From the NCBI GenBank assembly GCA_900545025.1, contig UQXH01000002.1, forward strand, positions 1 to 64,000: DNA of 64,000 nucleotides, given 5' to 3'. The notes under the pieces were generated by a model. It was not told where the DNA came from. It did no database searches and saw nothing but the letters and a program-made list of their open reading frames with translations. This document shows, one piece after another, positions 1 through 8,251 of this stretch. How positions within the stretch are numbered: the stretch's first letter is position 1; each line of letters begins with the position of its first letter. The stretch is from an uncultured Phascolarctobacterium sp. Lineage in GTDB: Bacteria > Bacillota > Negativicutes > Acidaminococcales > Acidaminococcaceae. The position numbers and the translations under genes were made by a program.

Positions 1-8
1 TAACGCAT
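1..8 (-). CDS. Start of a gene leaving the window on the left
   Basis: Only the first codons lie in the window: an ATG at 8 on the minus strand, reading leftwards. A strong Shine-Dalgarno AAGGAGG at 23-17 sits 8 nt upstream, which is why I call a gene start here. The product cannot be told. It is divergent from the carboxyltransferase gene at 209, and a palindromic operator lies between them, so the two may be co-regulated. Confidence 0.4.
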
Positions 9-13
9 AAAAA

Positions 14-48
14 TACCCTCCTTACTGGTTTGTCCAGTAAAGAGGGTA
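14..48 (-). promoter_or_regulatory. Leader hairpin that buries the ribosome binding site of the left-edge gene
   Basis: Arms 14-28 and 34-48 pair over 15 bp with a 5-nt loop. In the minus-strand RNA every pair forms, including one G-U; on the plus strand that pair is a C-A mismatch, so the fold belongs to the minus transcript. The 3' arm contains the Shine-Dalgarno sequence, and five Us follow directly before the ATG. The element could therefore act as an intrinsic terminator, a translation block, or both. Confidence 0.55.
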
Positions 49-88
49 CATATCAGACTATCCGAGGCTTTTTCTTCACTTTATTTTC

Positions 89-100
89 ACTGTATACAGT
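89..100. promoter_or_regulatory. Palindromic operator ACTGTATACAGT
   Basis: A perfect 12-bp palindrome lies between the divergent left-edge gene and the carboxyltransferase gene. The TGTATACA core resembles sites bound by GntR/FadR-type repressors (family knowledge; the regulator is not in the window). It overlaps the -10 region of the minus-strand promoter candidate. Confidence 0.45.
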
Positions 101-127
101 ATTCAAAGTCTTTTATACTAATGTCAA
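98..127 (-). promoter_or_regulatory. Candidate promoter of the left-edge gene
   Basis: Minus strand: TTGACA at 127-122, 18-nt spacer, AATACT at 103-98. The -35 is perfect and the -10 is weak. The palindrome at 89-100 overlaps the -10, which would suit repression. Confidence 0.4.
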
Positions 128-208
128 ATATGATATACTATTAAATAGAAACCATGTTTTTAATTTTTCACAACAGTTTAATTATCACATTTAATAAAGG
201 AGACCATC

Positions 209-1555
209 ATGACTACTAATCCCGTAAAAATTGTTGAAACTGTACTGCGTGACGGCCACCAATCCCTGACCGCAACCAGGATGCGTATTACCGATATGCT
301 GCCCGTATTGGAACAATTAGACGATATGGGTTATTATGCTTTAGAAGCCTGGGGCGGCGCTACTTTTGATGCCTGCCTGCGCTTCTTAAATGAAGATCCC
401 TGGGAGCGTCTGCGCACATTAAGAAAACATCTGCAAAAAACTCCTATCCAGATGCTGCTGCGTGGACAAAACGTACTTGGCTATAATCACTATGCCGATG
501 ATGTAGTAAGAGAATTCGTCCACCGCTCTGTCGATAACGGTGTTTCCATCATCCGTATCTTTGATGCTTTGAACGATACCCGTAACCTTGAATGCGCTAT
601 GCGTGCAGCCAAAGAAGCCGGCGCCCATGTCCAGGGCTGCATTGTTTATACCATCAGCCCTTATCACCAAGACAGCGATTTTGTAAAACTTGGACAAGAG
701 CTCGTACAAATGGGAGCAGATTCCATCTGTATCAAAGATATGGCTGGACTTTTACGTCCTTACGCTGCTGCAAACCTCATCCGCAGCCTGAAAGCGGAAA
801 TCAATATTCCTATTGACCTGCATACTCACTTCACCAGCGGTATGGGTGATATGACTTATCTGAAAGCCATTGAAGCCGGCGTAGATATAATCGATACTGC
901 ACTTTCTCCTTTTGCAGCCTCTACCAGCCAGCCCTGCACAGAATCCATTGTCGCTACTTTGGAAGGCAGCGAACGCGATACTGGTCTGCAGCTTACCAAA
1001 CTCCATGATTTGGCAGATTATTTTAAAACTGTTAAAACCAACTTGTCCAAAGATTTCAACCTGAATACTAATATTCCTATCGATCCCAAAGTTCTTACTT
1101 TCCAGATTCCTGGCGGTATGCTTTCCAATCTGTTAAATCAGATGAAAGAAATGGGCGTTGCTGATAAATACCCGCAGCTGCTGGAAGAAATGCCCCGTGT
1201 AAGAGCAGAACTTGGCTATCCTCCGCTGGTAACTCCTACCAGTCAGATTGTAGGCTCCATGTCCGTTTTAAATGTTGCCTTAGGCCGTTATAAAATGATT
1301 CCCCGTGAGGTAAAAGACCTGATTCTCGGTAAATACGGCCGTACTCCGGCGCCTATCGACCCTGAAATAAAGCGTCTCGCCATCGGCGATGCTCAGCAAA
1401 TCGACCATCGTCCCGCTGATGACATCCAGCCGCAGATGGAAAAACTCCGTCAGCAGCTGGCAAACGAAGGATATCCCAAGGCTTCCATCGAGGATATACT
1501 CAGTTATGCTCTGTTTCCAGAAGTAGCACTTAACTATTTTAAAAATAATAGATGA
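209..1555 (+). CDS. Carboxyltransferase subunit of oxaloacetate decarboxylase/pyruvate carboxylase type (no biotin domain)
   Basis: 448 residues. The N-terminus carries the family signature VETVLRDGHQS (residues 9-19, metal ligand D15). CIKDMAG near 175 holds the lysine that is carbamylated in pyruvate carboxylases, and DLHTHFTSG near 203 supplies the HxH metal ligands. It transfers CO2 between a carboxybiotin carrier and pyruvate/oxaloacetate (or serves as a transcarboxylase 5S-like subunit). OadA proteins of about 590 residues end in a biotinyl domain; this one stops after the PYC/OADA conserved C-terminal region and has no MKM biotin site, so the biotin carrier must be a separate protein. 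RBS aaaggaga precedes the ATG. It is monocistronic, with a terminator directly after. Which complex it serves cannot be decided here. Confidence 0.85.
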   Translation: MTTNPVKIVETVLRDGHQSLTATRMRITDMLPVLEQLDDMGYYALEAWGGATFDACLRFLNEDPWERLRTLRKHLQKTPIQMLLRGQNVLGYNHYADDVVREFVHRSVDNGVSIIRIFDALNDTRNLECAMRAAKEAGAHVQGCIVYTISPYHQDSDFVKLGQELVQMGADSICIKDMAGLLRPYAAANLIRSLKAEINIPIDLHTHFTSGMGDMTYLKAIEAGVDIIDTALSPFAASTSQPCTESIVATLEGSERDTGLQLTKLHDLADYFKTVKTNLSKDFNLNTNIPIDPKVLTFQIPGGMLSNLLNQMKEMGVADKYPQLLEEMPRVRAELGYPPLVTPTSQIVGSMSVLNVALGRYKMIPREVKDLILGKYGRTPAPIDPEIKRLAIGDAQQIDHRPADDIQPQMEKLRQQLANEGYPKASIEDILSYALFPEVALNYFKNNR

Positions 1556-1563
1556 TATAAAAA

Positions 1564-1605
1564 ACTGACATGAAGTAGTGTAAAAATCTTCATGTCAGTT
1601 TTTTA
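1564..1605. terminator. Terminator between the carboxyltransferase and lipoprotein genes
   Basis: Twelve-base arms ACTGACATGAAG (1564-1575) and CTTCATGTCAGT (1588-1599) are followed by a T-run. A-rich flanks on the other side let it serve both convergent genes. Confidence 0.85.
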
Positions 1606-1614
1606 TTCTATATT

Positions 1615-2088
1615 TCAATTTCCCAAGGATAAAGTCACTTCCGCACCATCAGATAAGCCTTCTAAATCCTTCACATTATCAGATACTATCTCTCCTACTT
1701 TTATAAATCCAGTTTGATGTTCTGCAGGCTGATCGCCAGTAAAAATAATAAAATATCCATATGCACAATATGCTAAATCTCCCTGCTTTAAGCCTCTTGT
1801 TAAATTTTTCGGCATATTTATAGGTTCATCTCCATAAATAAGATTTCCTCTTTTTAACGGCCTCATTTCCAAAGTATATGGAACTTTATTCAATAACCTT
1901 TCTGTCATAATATTACGCTCTATTTCTGCTGTAAAAGATTTGGTGCCAGCCTGTATGTGCAGCTGAACCTTATTATTAGCTGCACTGCCACTCTGATCAG
2001 TATTATTTATTGCCGCCGCTTTACCGCTTCCACAAGCAGCGCAAAGTAAAGACACCAATAAAACAGCAACACCAATTATTTTTTTCAT
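1615..2088 (-). CDS. Lipoprotein with a cyclophilin-like domain
   Basis: 157 residues. The N-terminus is a lipoprotein signal: MKK, a hydrophobic stretch, then the lipobox LCAAC with the acylated Cys near residue 19. A short Ser/Asn/Ala linker follows, then a domain of about 115 residues. That domain's pattern (FTAEIERN, LPYTLEM-like VPYTLEM, GDLAYCAYGYFIIF, GEIV) matches the bacterial cyclophilin-like fold (Cyclophil_like2 type). These are usually not active prolyl isomerases, and their role is unknown. The RBS aaggagg is well placed. It is monocistronic and convergent with the carboxyltransferase gene. The domain assignment is from remembered pattern, not from a search. Confidence 0.7.
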   Translation of the reverse strand: MKKIIGVAVLLVSLLCAACGSGKAAAINNTDQSGSAANNKVQLHIQAGTKSFTAEIERNIMTERLLNKVPYTLEMRPLKRGNLIYGDEPINMPKNLTRGLKQGDLAYCAYGYFIIFTGDQPAEHQTGFIKVGEIVSDNVKDLEGLSDGAEVTLSLGN

Positions 2089-2136
2089 AAAATTACCTCC
2101 TTACTTTAGCAACACTTAGCTTTTAATTACACTTAG

Positions 2137-2165
2137 ATTATATACAATTATGTTTTAAATGTATA
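2137..2165 (-). promoter_or_regulatory. Weak promoter candidate for the lipoprotein gene
   Basis: Minus strand TATACA, 17-nt spacer, TATAAT at 2142-2137, about 50 bp before the start codon. The -10 is perfect and the -35 is poor. Confidence 0.35.
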
Positions 2166-2180
2166 ATACTTATTATTTAT

Positions 2181-2211
2181 ATCATTTTATGCTTTTAAAG
2201 CATAAAATGAT
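2181..2211. repeat. 12-bp inverted repeat in an AT-rich spacer
   Basis: ATCATTTTATGC (2181-2192) pairs perfectly with GCATAAAATGAT (2200-2211) around a 7-nt loop. No T-run follows on either strand, so it is not an ordinary terminator. It could be a binding site or a cruciform. Confidence 0.4.
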
Positions 2212-2252
2212 AGTAGCAATGTGAAATATTCCAATAAAAACGAACAATAGAC

Positions 2253-2295
2253 AAAAAGCCCCTTGTGTAGGAAAGACTACATAAAGGGCTTTTTA
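2253..2295. terminator. Hairpin terminator, possible end of LysR-side transcripts
   Basis: Long arms beginning AAAAAGCCC and ending GGGCTTTTT, with an inner GTGTAG/CTACAT extension closed by GU pairs. It has T-runs on both sides. On the minus strand it lies downstream of the lysR gene. Confidence 0.75.
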
Positions 2296-2296
2296 T

Positions 2297-2617
2297 ATGC
2301 CAGAAATCAAAGACTCCGAAAACCTGCTTTACCTAAGGAACATGGGCAAAACCACTACTGCTCAGACAGCAGACCTTGTTCTTGATACTATTCATCAGGA
2401 TATGAAAAAAGAAAGTCGCCGCAGAGTTACAGCTCCACAGCGACCGAGGCTTTCAACATATCTAAAAAATATATTAGCAGATGATTACCCCCTTCTATAT
2501 CAAGGAAAGGCAATCCTCAATGACAGAAAATTTCTTTTCCATTCAAAAAACAAAACATATCTTATACTGTCTATTCAACATATGGCGGTTCACAGATCCT
2601 ATTTTTTATTTATTTAA
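2297..2617 (+). CDS. Doubtful ORF, 106 residues, possible gene remnant
   Basis: An open frame begins 1 nt after a terminator hairpin. It has no Shine-Dalgarno sequence and no recognised domain. The protein is basic in the middle (KKESRRR near 38) and its last 12 bases overlap the 3' end of the convergent lysR gene. It may be a decayed gene fragment or a chance frame. Otherwise the stretch 2089-2605 holds only the repeat and terminator listed separately. Confidence 0.2.
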   Translation: MPEIKDSENLLYLRNMGKTTTAQTADLVLDTIHQDMKKESRRRVTAPQRPRLSTYLKNILADDYPLLYQGKAILNDRKFLFHSKNKTYLILSIQHMAVHRSYFLFI

Positions 2618-3490
2618 ATAATCTTTAGCAAATTCAATAAACTTTACTACGGTAGTGCTTAATGCACACTGCTTTTTCCAGGCCAAAACTGTATCAAATG
2701 AAAGTTCCGGTTCCAACAAACAGCGTCTAATATATCTTTCATCTAAAAAAGGTCTTGACCCTTCCACACATAGAGAATAGCCTATTTTATTATATACTAA
2801 GACTGAAGCATTAGTACTCATATTGCACCGCATTTGTACATTGCTTTCATTATAATATTTTCCCAACCAACTGCATAGCTCATTTTTAATATTATTACGC
2901 CATGGGAAAATAAGCTTTTTCTCGAATAAATTCTCTGGTCTTATATATTCCTCATCAGCCAAAACATCATCAGCTGGTACTAAAATACACCAACGCTCTT
3001 TTACCCCAGTTCTGATAAAATCATACTTTTCTAAATCAACCGGTTCAACAAAAACTGCTAAATCAGCCAATCCCTTATCTAAGCGTTCCATGGAATATTC
3101 CGCATTGGCTGCATATAATTCACATCTTGCCAAAGGATACTTTTCCATAAACAATTTTATAATTTCTGCCAGCACATTGACTACCTTCAGCTCTCCGCAG
3201 CAGATAGATACGACCCCATTGATATTTTCTTTTTCCTGCAGCTCACGCTCAGTTTTTTCAAATATGCTTATAAGTTCTTCTGCCCGACGTTTAAGCAGCA
3301 AGCCTTCATCTGTAAGGATGAATTTTTTATAGCGGCTCTCTCTTTTAAAAAGCTTTACTCCTAGCTCTTCTTCTAACTGGCTCATTTGGCGACTTAAAGT
3401 AGGCTGAGTTATATGCAGAAGCTCAGCTGCCTTAGTAACGCTTGCAGTATTTACGACAGCCAAAAAATAACGCAATATCCTTATATCCAT
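2606..3490 (-). CDS. LysR-family transcriptional regulator
   Basis: 294 residues. Residues 1-60 are the LysR winged helix-turn-helix (ILRYFLAVVNTASVTKAAELL, split as usual by the turn, then TQPTLSRQMSQLEEELGVKLF). The rest is a periplasmic-binding-like effector domain (about 90-290). The effector cannot be inferred: LysR targets are often divergent neighbours, but the upstream gene here is a co-directional CNNM protein 48 bp away. The start ATG follows a gggtg Shine-Dalgarno. The C-terminus is full length for the family. Confidence 0.9.
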   Translation of the reverse strand: MDIRILRYFLAVVNTASVTKAAELLHITQPTLSRQMSQLEEELGVKLFKRESRYKKFILTDEGLLLKRRAEELISIFEKTERELQEKENINGVVSICCGELKVVNVLAEIIKLFMEKYPLARCELYAANAEYSMERLDKGLADLAVFVEPVDLEKYDFIRTGVKERWCILVPADDVLADEEYIRPENLFEKKLIFPWRNNIKNELCSWLGKYYNESNVQMRCNMSTNASVLVYNKIGYSLCVEGSRPFLDERYIRRCLLEPELSFDTVLAWKKQCALSTTVVKFIEFAKDYLNK

Positions 3491-3538
3491 ACAAACACCC
3501 GCTTACAGCTCTCATCTCTAATATAAAAACAGCAAAAT

Positions 3539-4891
3539 TTATCTTACGTCTTCCAGATATTCTTCCTGTAATTCCTCATGCAGACGTTCAGGTTCTTCGG
3601 TCAAATGTACAGTCAGCCTTATAATACGGGTTTTCTGCAGTTCTTCAATTACAAACTCTGCTCCTTCCACCTTGATACACTGCCCTACTGCCAGCGGCGC
3701 ATCCAATTGAGAGTATACCCAACCGCCAATGGTATCACAGTTTTCCGTATCAAGTTCCAATTCAAAGAAGCTGTTAACATCGGTAAGCAGCATTTTACCA
3801 TCAATGGAATAGGTCTTATTGCCGCGTTCTTCAATTTCAGGACGTTCTTCGTCAAACTCGTCCTGAATTTCACCTACAATCTCTTCAAGAATATCCTCAA
3901 CCGTTACCATACCGGCAGTACCGCCGTATTCATCAATCAGAATTGCCAGCTGGCTTTTATGTTTCTGCAACATACGTAAAAGCTTGCTGATAGGCAATGA
4001 TTCCGGGACAACCAGTACATCCCTGGCCAGACCGCGTAAATCAGGCTTTTTACCGGCATTTAAAGCACGCAGTAAATCTTTGATATGCAGAAAACCTATA
4101 ATATGGTCTTTATCCTCTTCACAGATAGGGTAACGAGTCATTCTCTCGCTCAAGGCCGTCTTAATATTGCTTTCAAAGGAATCTTCAACATACAGGCAGA
4201 TCATGTCCGTTCTCGGTACCATGATTTCACTGGCATGACGCTCAGAAAAATCAAAAACATTATCCAGATAGGTTAACTCTGTCTTATCAATATAACCATG
4301 CTTATGGCTTTCTTCCATCAATATACGTATTTCTTCTTCATTATGCGCTTCGTCCGCTTCACTGGCAGCCTGGATACCCATCAGTTTTAAAATCCAGTTA
4401 GCGACATGATTGAGGAACCATACCGCAGGATACATAAGCTTATTAAACATTAAAAGCGGCCAGGAAACCCACAGCACTATCTGCTCAGTTTTTTGAATAG
4501 ATAAAGATTTAGGTACCAATTCGCCAAGTACAATGTGCAGCGCTGTAATGACAGAAAAGCCTACGATAAAAGCAATGCTGTGCTGCAAATTATCCGGCAT
4601 ATCAAATAACCCGAAAACAGGGGCAAGCATCTTCGCAACCGCCGGCTCACCAATCCAGCCAAGACCAAGAGAAGCCAAGGTAATACCTAACTGGGTTACC
4701 GAAAGATAAGCGTCAAGATGTTCTGTTACCTGCTTGGCATAAACAGCCCTGGAATTGCCTTCCTTGAGTAAAGTATCAAGGCGTGAAGGACGTATCTTTA
4801 CTATGGAAAACTCAGAAGCCACAAAGAAACCATTCAATGCAACAAGAAATAAAATAGCGAAAATATTAAAAACAATCACAAAATAATCCAA
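3539..4891 (-). CDS. CNNM/CorC (HlyC) family membrane protein with CBS pair
   Basis: 450 residues. An N-terminal DUF21 transmembrane domain (about 1-190, three to four hydrophobic segments) is followed by a CBS pair (about 210-335, including PRTDM and the ILIDEYGGTAGMVTVEDILEE stretch) and a CorC_HlyC C-terminal domain. Relatives are linked to Mg2+ or Co2+ efflux and were once called hemolysins. The initiation codon is TTG at 4891. An in-frame TAA lies 15 nt upstream, so no earlier start is possible. The strong GGAGGTG is 29 nt away, with a 7-bp hairpin in between (see the regulatory entry). A GTG at codon 5 is an alternative start. Confidence 0.9.
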   Translation of the reverse strand: MDYFVIVFNIFAILFLVALNGFFVASEFSIVKIRPSRLDTLLKEGNSRAVYAKQVTEHLDAYLSVTQLGITLASLGLGWIGEPAVAKMLAPVFGLFDMPDNLQHSIAFIVGFSVITALHIVLGELVPKSLSIQKTEQIVLWVSWPLLMFNKLMYPAVWFLNHVANWILKLMGIQAASEADEAHNEEEIRILMEESHKHGYIDKTELTYLDNVFDFSERHASEIMVPRTDMICLYVEDSFESNIKTALSERMTRYPICEEDKDHIIGFLHIKDLLRALNAGKKPDLRGLARDVLVVPESLPISKLLRMLQKHKSQLAILIDEYGGTAGMVTVEDILEEIVGEIQDEFDEERPEIEERGNKTYSIDGKMLLTDVNSFFELELDTENCDTIGGWVYSQLDAPLAVGQCIKVEGAEFVIEELQKTRIIRLTVHLTEEPERLHEELQEEYLEDVR

Positions 4892-4894
4892 ACA

Positions 4895-4927
4895 AGTCTG
4901 CTTTCTTTAAAAAGCAGCTTCACCTCC
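4895..4927 (-). promoter_or_regulatory. Shine-Dalgarno separated from its start by a hairpin
   Basis: Minus strand: GGAGGTG (4927-4921), then CTGCTTT / AAAGCAG pairing around a 6-nt loop, then ACTTGT and the TTG start at 4891. Folding the hairpin would shorten the effective spacing to about 9-10 nt. Confidence 0.35.
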
Positions 4928-5108
4928 GTAATATAGAATATATTTTTAATTTTAGCATATCCTTTATTTAATAGTAAAATATTATTTGGGCATAAAATGA
5001 ATATTTTTACTTTTTTCTCTGCGAAATTATGGCAAAAAAATCTTTTTTAGCACTAACATCTCTTAAAGCTCTTATTCTATGGCTTTTGGTACTTTTTTCA
5101 ATATTTGC
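4928..5108. other. AT-rich intergenic stretch, nothing further seen
   Basis: This lies between the CNNM gene and the ileS terminator. It is AT-rich and has no ORF, clear promoter or repeat that I can support. Confidence 0.5.
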
Positions 5109-5162
5109 AAAAAAAAAAAACGGACATAAGGTACAGCCCAATAACCTGTACCTTCTGTCCGT
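5109..5162 (-). terminator. Terminator of ileS
   Basis: A 17-bp stem (ACGGACA...AAGGTACAG with one mismatch) closes a 9-nt loop. On the minus strand it ends in a run of about ten Ts. It begins 16 bp after the ileS stop. Confidence 0.9.
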
Positions 5163-5178
5163 TATTATTTTTATATAA

Positions 5179-7965
5179 TTATTTTACTGCTGCAGCGCAG
5201 CGTGCACACAATGTCGGATGGTCTGCGTCCTTGCCTACTTCGTCGCTGTAAATCCAGCAACGTTCGCATTTTTCACCTTCAGCTGCCATAACGGTTACTT
5301 TAAGGTCTTCACGGCCAGTTGCAGCAGCGCCATCCTGAACGCTCGGAACAACAACAGCCTGAGAAACAATCAGCAAGGTTGCCAAATCTTTTTCTACAGA
5401 TTTCAGGATTTCCAGAGCTTCGCCTTCAGCATGCAGTTCTACTTTTGCGTCCAGGGAATGACCGATAGTTTTTTCACGGCGCGCAACTTCCAGCACCTTG
5501 GTGATTTCGCTGCGGATACCAATGAAATTGTCCCATTTTGCTTCCAGAGCTTCGTCAAGATATTCTTCCTTGATTTCAGGCCAAGGCAGCATCTGTACGG
5601 ATTCCGGAGCATTAGCCGGCTTCTTCATAAACTGCCATACTTCTTCAGTAGTAAAGCTCAATACCGGTGTCAGCATAACCAAGAGATCCATCAGGATTTC
5701 ATACATAGCAGTCTGCGCACTGCGGCGTTCTTTGCTGTCAGCCTTATAAGCGTACAGACGGTCTTTCAGAATATCCAGATAGAAGCTGGACATTTCTACT
5801 GTGCAGAAGTTATGAATTGCATGATACAGTACATGGAAGTCATAGCTTTCATAAGCAGCAGTAACTTCTTTTTTCAGCAGCTGCAGGTGCATCAATGCCC
5901 AACGGTCAAGCTCGAGCATTTCACCGAACGGTACCTTATCCTTTGCATAATCAAAGTCATTGATATTGCCGAGGATGTAACGGATAGTGTTACGGATCTT
6001 ACGGTAAACTTCAGACAGCTGTTTTAAAATTTTCGGAGAGATGCGGATATCAGCTTTATAGTCAGAGGATGCAGCCCACAGACGGATAATATCTGCACCA
6101 TACTGGCTGATAACTTCCTGCGGTACAATAACATTACCTACAGATTTAGACATCTTGCGGCCTTCACCATCTACAACATAACCATGAGTCAAGACAGATT
6201 TATACGGTGCCTTGCCGGTAACAGCAACAGAAGTTAGCAGAGAAGACTGGAACCAGCCGCGATGCTGGTCGCTGCCTTCCAGATACATATCAACAGGCCA
6301 GCACAGTTCTGGACGCTTTCTTGCTACTGCCATATGAGTGGAGCCACTGTCAAACCATACGTCCATGATGTCGGTTTCCTTATGGAAATGTTTGCCGCCG
6401 CATTTAGGACAAACAGTACCTTCCGGCAGCAGTTCTTCTGCAGAGTGAGCCCACCATGCATCGCTGCCTTCTTTTTCAAACCATTGAGCAACAGCATTGA
6501 TGGTTGCATCATTGATTAAATGTTCGCCGCATTCATCGCAGTAGAATACAGGGATAGGTACGCCCCATACACGCTGACGGCTAATGCACCAGTCATGTCG
6601 GTCAGCAACCATGTTATGAATACGTTGCTCACCCCAGGAAGGAATCCACTGAACATCTTCTGCAATTGCTTTCAGTGCTTCATCACGGAAGCCATCAACG
6701 GAAGCAAACCATTGTGCGGTTGCACGGAAGATGATAGGATTCTTGCAACGCCAGCAGTGTGCGTATTGGTGCTTGATGTTTTCTTTGCCCAGCAGCATGT
6801 TGAGCTCAGCAAGATATTTCAGAATAGGGATATTAGCGTCAAAAACAAACATACCGGCAAAACGCTCGCCTGCTTCTGCAGTCAGCTTACCTTGTTCATC
6901 AACAGGACAAAGAATCGGCAGTTTATATTTCAAACCGGTTTCAAAGTCGACATCACCATGACCAGGAGCAGTATGTACGCAGCCGGTACCTGCTTCCAAG
7001 GTTACATAATCAGCAAGTACAACCAAAGACTTTCTATCCAGCTCAGGCATCGGATGTTTGCATTCAGCAAATTCCATATCCTTGCCGAGGCAAGTGCCCA
7101 GTACGTTGCTCAAATCCTTATGGCAAACCTTACCTACCTGTTCCAGCAGATCCTTAGCCAGGAACAGTACTTCCCCTTCACATTCTACCCAGGCATATTC
7201 AATGGCAGGATTCAAAGCTACTGCTACATTAGCCGGCATAGTCCACGGGGTAGTGGTCCAAATTACCATATAAGCATTTTTACCTTTAGCAGCTTCCGGC
7301 AGCATACCGTTATCTTTAATAATCGGCATTTTTACAAAGATGGTAGGAGTCTTTTGTTCGCCGTATTCGATTTCAGCTTCTGCCAGTGCAGTTTCGCAGT
7401 GCGGGCACCAGTAAACAGTCTTCTTGCCTTTGTAGATATAGCCTTTTTTAGCCATTTCACCAAAGACGCGGATCTGTTCTGCTTCGAAATCTTTGTGCAG
7501 GGTTACATAAGGATGATCCCAGTCACCTAAAACACCCAGACGTTTGAAGTCCTCACGCTGTACATCAAGCCATTCCAATGCATAGTCATGGCATTTTCTG
7601 CGCAAGGTAAGCGGATCAAGTTCATTACGGTTCAGTCCCAGTGCATTGATGGCAGCATGCTCAATAGGCATACCATGAGTATCCCAGCCGGGAACATACG
7701 GAGTATCAAAACCCCGGGAGTATTTATATTTAATAATGATATCTTTCAGAATCTTATTCAGCGCAGTACCCATGTGAATACGGCCGTTGGCATACGGCGG
7801 GCCATCATGCAGTACAAATTTAGGCTTGCCTGCATGCAGAGCCTGTTTTTTACCATAAATATCATTTTCCTGCCAGAATTTCAAAAAATCAGGTTCTCTT
7901 TGCGGCAGTCCTGCACGCATAGGAAACTCTGTTTCCGGCAAATTAAGTGTTTTGCTGTAATCCAA
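5179..7965 (-). CDS. ileS: Isoleucyl-tRNA synthetase
   Basis: 928 residues. It charges tRNA-Ile with isoleucine in the cytoplasm. The class I signatures are present: HDGPPYANGRIHMG (HIGH region, near residue 55) and GRKMSKSVGN (KMSKS, near 595). The CP1 editing domain lies between them, with WTTTPWT and the GTGCVHTAPGHG segment. The C-terminus has the zinc site CERCWIY...CARC. I chose TTG at 7965 as the start: GGAGGTG lies just upstream and the protein then begins LDYSKTLNLPETEFPMR, like relatives. The longer frame reaching 8013 runs into the T-box terminator. It is controlled by the Ile T-box directly upstream and ends at its own terminator. Confidence 0.97.
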   Translation of the reverse strand: MDYSKTLNLPETEFPMRAGLPQREPDFLKFWQENDIYGKKQALHAGKPKFVLHDGPPYANGRIHMGTALNKILKDIIIKYKYSRGFDTPYVPGWDTHGMPIEHAAINALGLNRNELDPLTLRRKCHDYALEWLDVQREDFKRLGVLGDWDHPYVTLHKDFEAEQIRVFGEMAKKGYIYKGKKTVYWCPHCETALAEAEIEYGEQKTPTIFVKMPIIKDNGMLPEAAKGKNAYMVIWTTTPWTMPANVAVALNPAIEYAWVECEGEVLFLAKDLLEQVGKVCHKDLSNVLGTCLGKDMEFAECKHPMPELDRKSLVVLADYVTLEAGTGCVHTAPGHGDVDFETGLKYKLPILCPVDEQGKLTAEAGERFAGMFVFDANIPILKYLAELNMLLGKENIKHQYAHCWRCKNPIIFRATAQWFASVDGFRDEALKAIAEDVQWIPSWGEQRIHNMVADRHDWCISRQRVWGVPIPVFYCDECGEHLINDATINAVAQWFEKEGSDAWWAHSAEELLPEGTVCPKCGGKHFHKETDIMDVWFDSGSTHMAVARKRPELCWPVDMYLEGSDQHRGWFQSSLLTSVAVTGKAPYKSVLTHGYVVDGEGRKMSKSVGNVIVPQEVISQYGADIIRLWAASSDYKADIRISPKILKQLSEVYRKIRNTIRYILGNINDFDYAKDKVPFGEMLELDRWALMHLQLLKKEVTAAYESYDFHVLYHAIHNFCTVEMSSFYLDILKDRLYAYKADSKERRSAQTAMYEILMDLLVMLTPVLSFTTEEVWQFMKKPANAPESVQMLPWPEIKEEYLDEALEAKWDNFIGIRSEITKVLEVARREKTIGHSLDAKVELHAEGEALEILKSVEKDLATLLIVSQAVVVPSVQDGAAATGREDLKVTVMAAEGEKCERCWIYSDEVGKDADHPTLCARCAAAVK

Positions 7966-7994
7966 AATAGACACCTCCAATAATTTTGACAAAC

Positions 7995-8245
7995 AAAAAA
8001 GCCCCGTCCGCAAGGGACGAGACTGTATATACCCGTGGTACCACCCTCATGACAGACAAAATACACCTGCCACTCGCAACGTTTTATCGGTCGTCAACCG
8101 TATATATCTACTGCTGATTCGATATATCCGCTCCAAAGTGATTTTCAACCGTGTCCACATCTTGTCCGGGCTTGCACCCTCCCCGAATCGCTGCACCAGT
8201 TTTCTCGGCCTACTGTCTTTATCATCGCGTTAACAATATGAAAAC
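7995..8245 (-). promoter_or_regulatory. T-box riboswitch (isoleucine) of ileS
   Basis: The minus-strand leader has the T-box motif GGTGGTACCACGGGT (8045-8031), which forms the antiterminator and pairs with the uncharged tRNA end. It is followed by the terminator at 8024-7995 (10-bp stem, then T6). Stem I carries the AGTA motif near 8213, and the inferred specifier is ATC at 8142-8140, five bases before GGAGC. Uncharged tRNA-Ile should open the terminator and raise ileS expression. Confidence 0.95.
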
Positions 8246-8251
8246 ACTGTT

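Noticed and set aside
2181..2211. Inverted repeat as a terminator
   Set aside because: The stem is AT-rich and no T-run follows on either strand; listed only as a repeat.
4085..4276. Plus-strand small ORFs inside the CNNM gene
   Set aside because: Shadows of the minus-strand coding frame without ribosome binding sites.
6520..7530. 336-codon open frame on the plus strand
   Set aside because: Antisense to ileS; the translation is Phe/Cys/His-rich with no family pattern.
7966..8066. Longer N-terminus of IleS and a 61-codon frame upstream
   Set aside because: Both run through the T-box terminator; the TTG at 7965 with GGAGGTG gives the family-like N-terminus.
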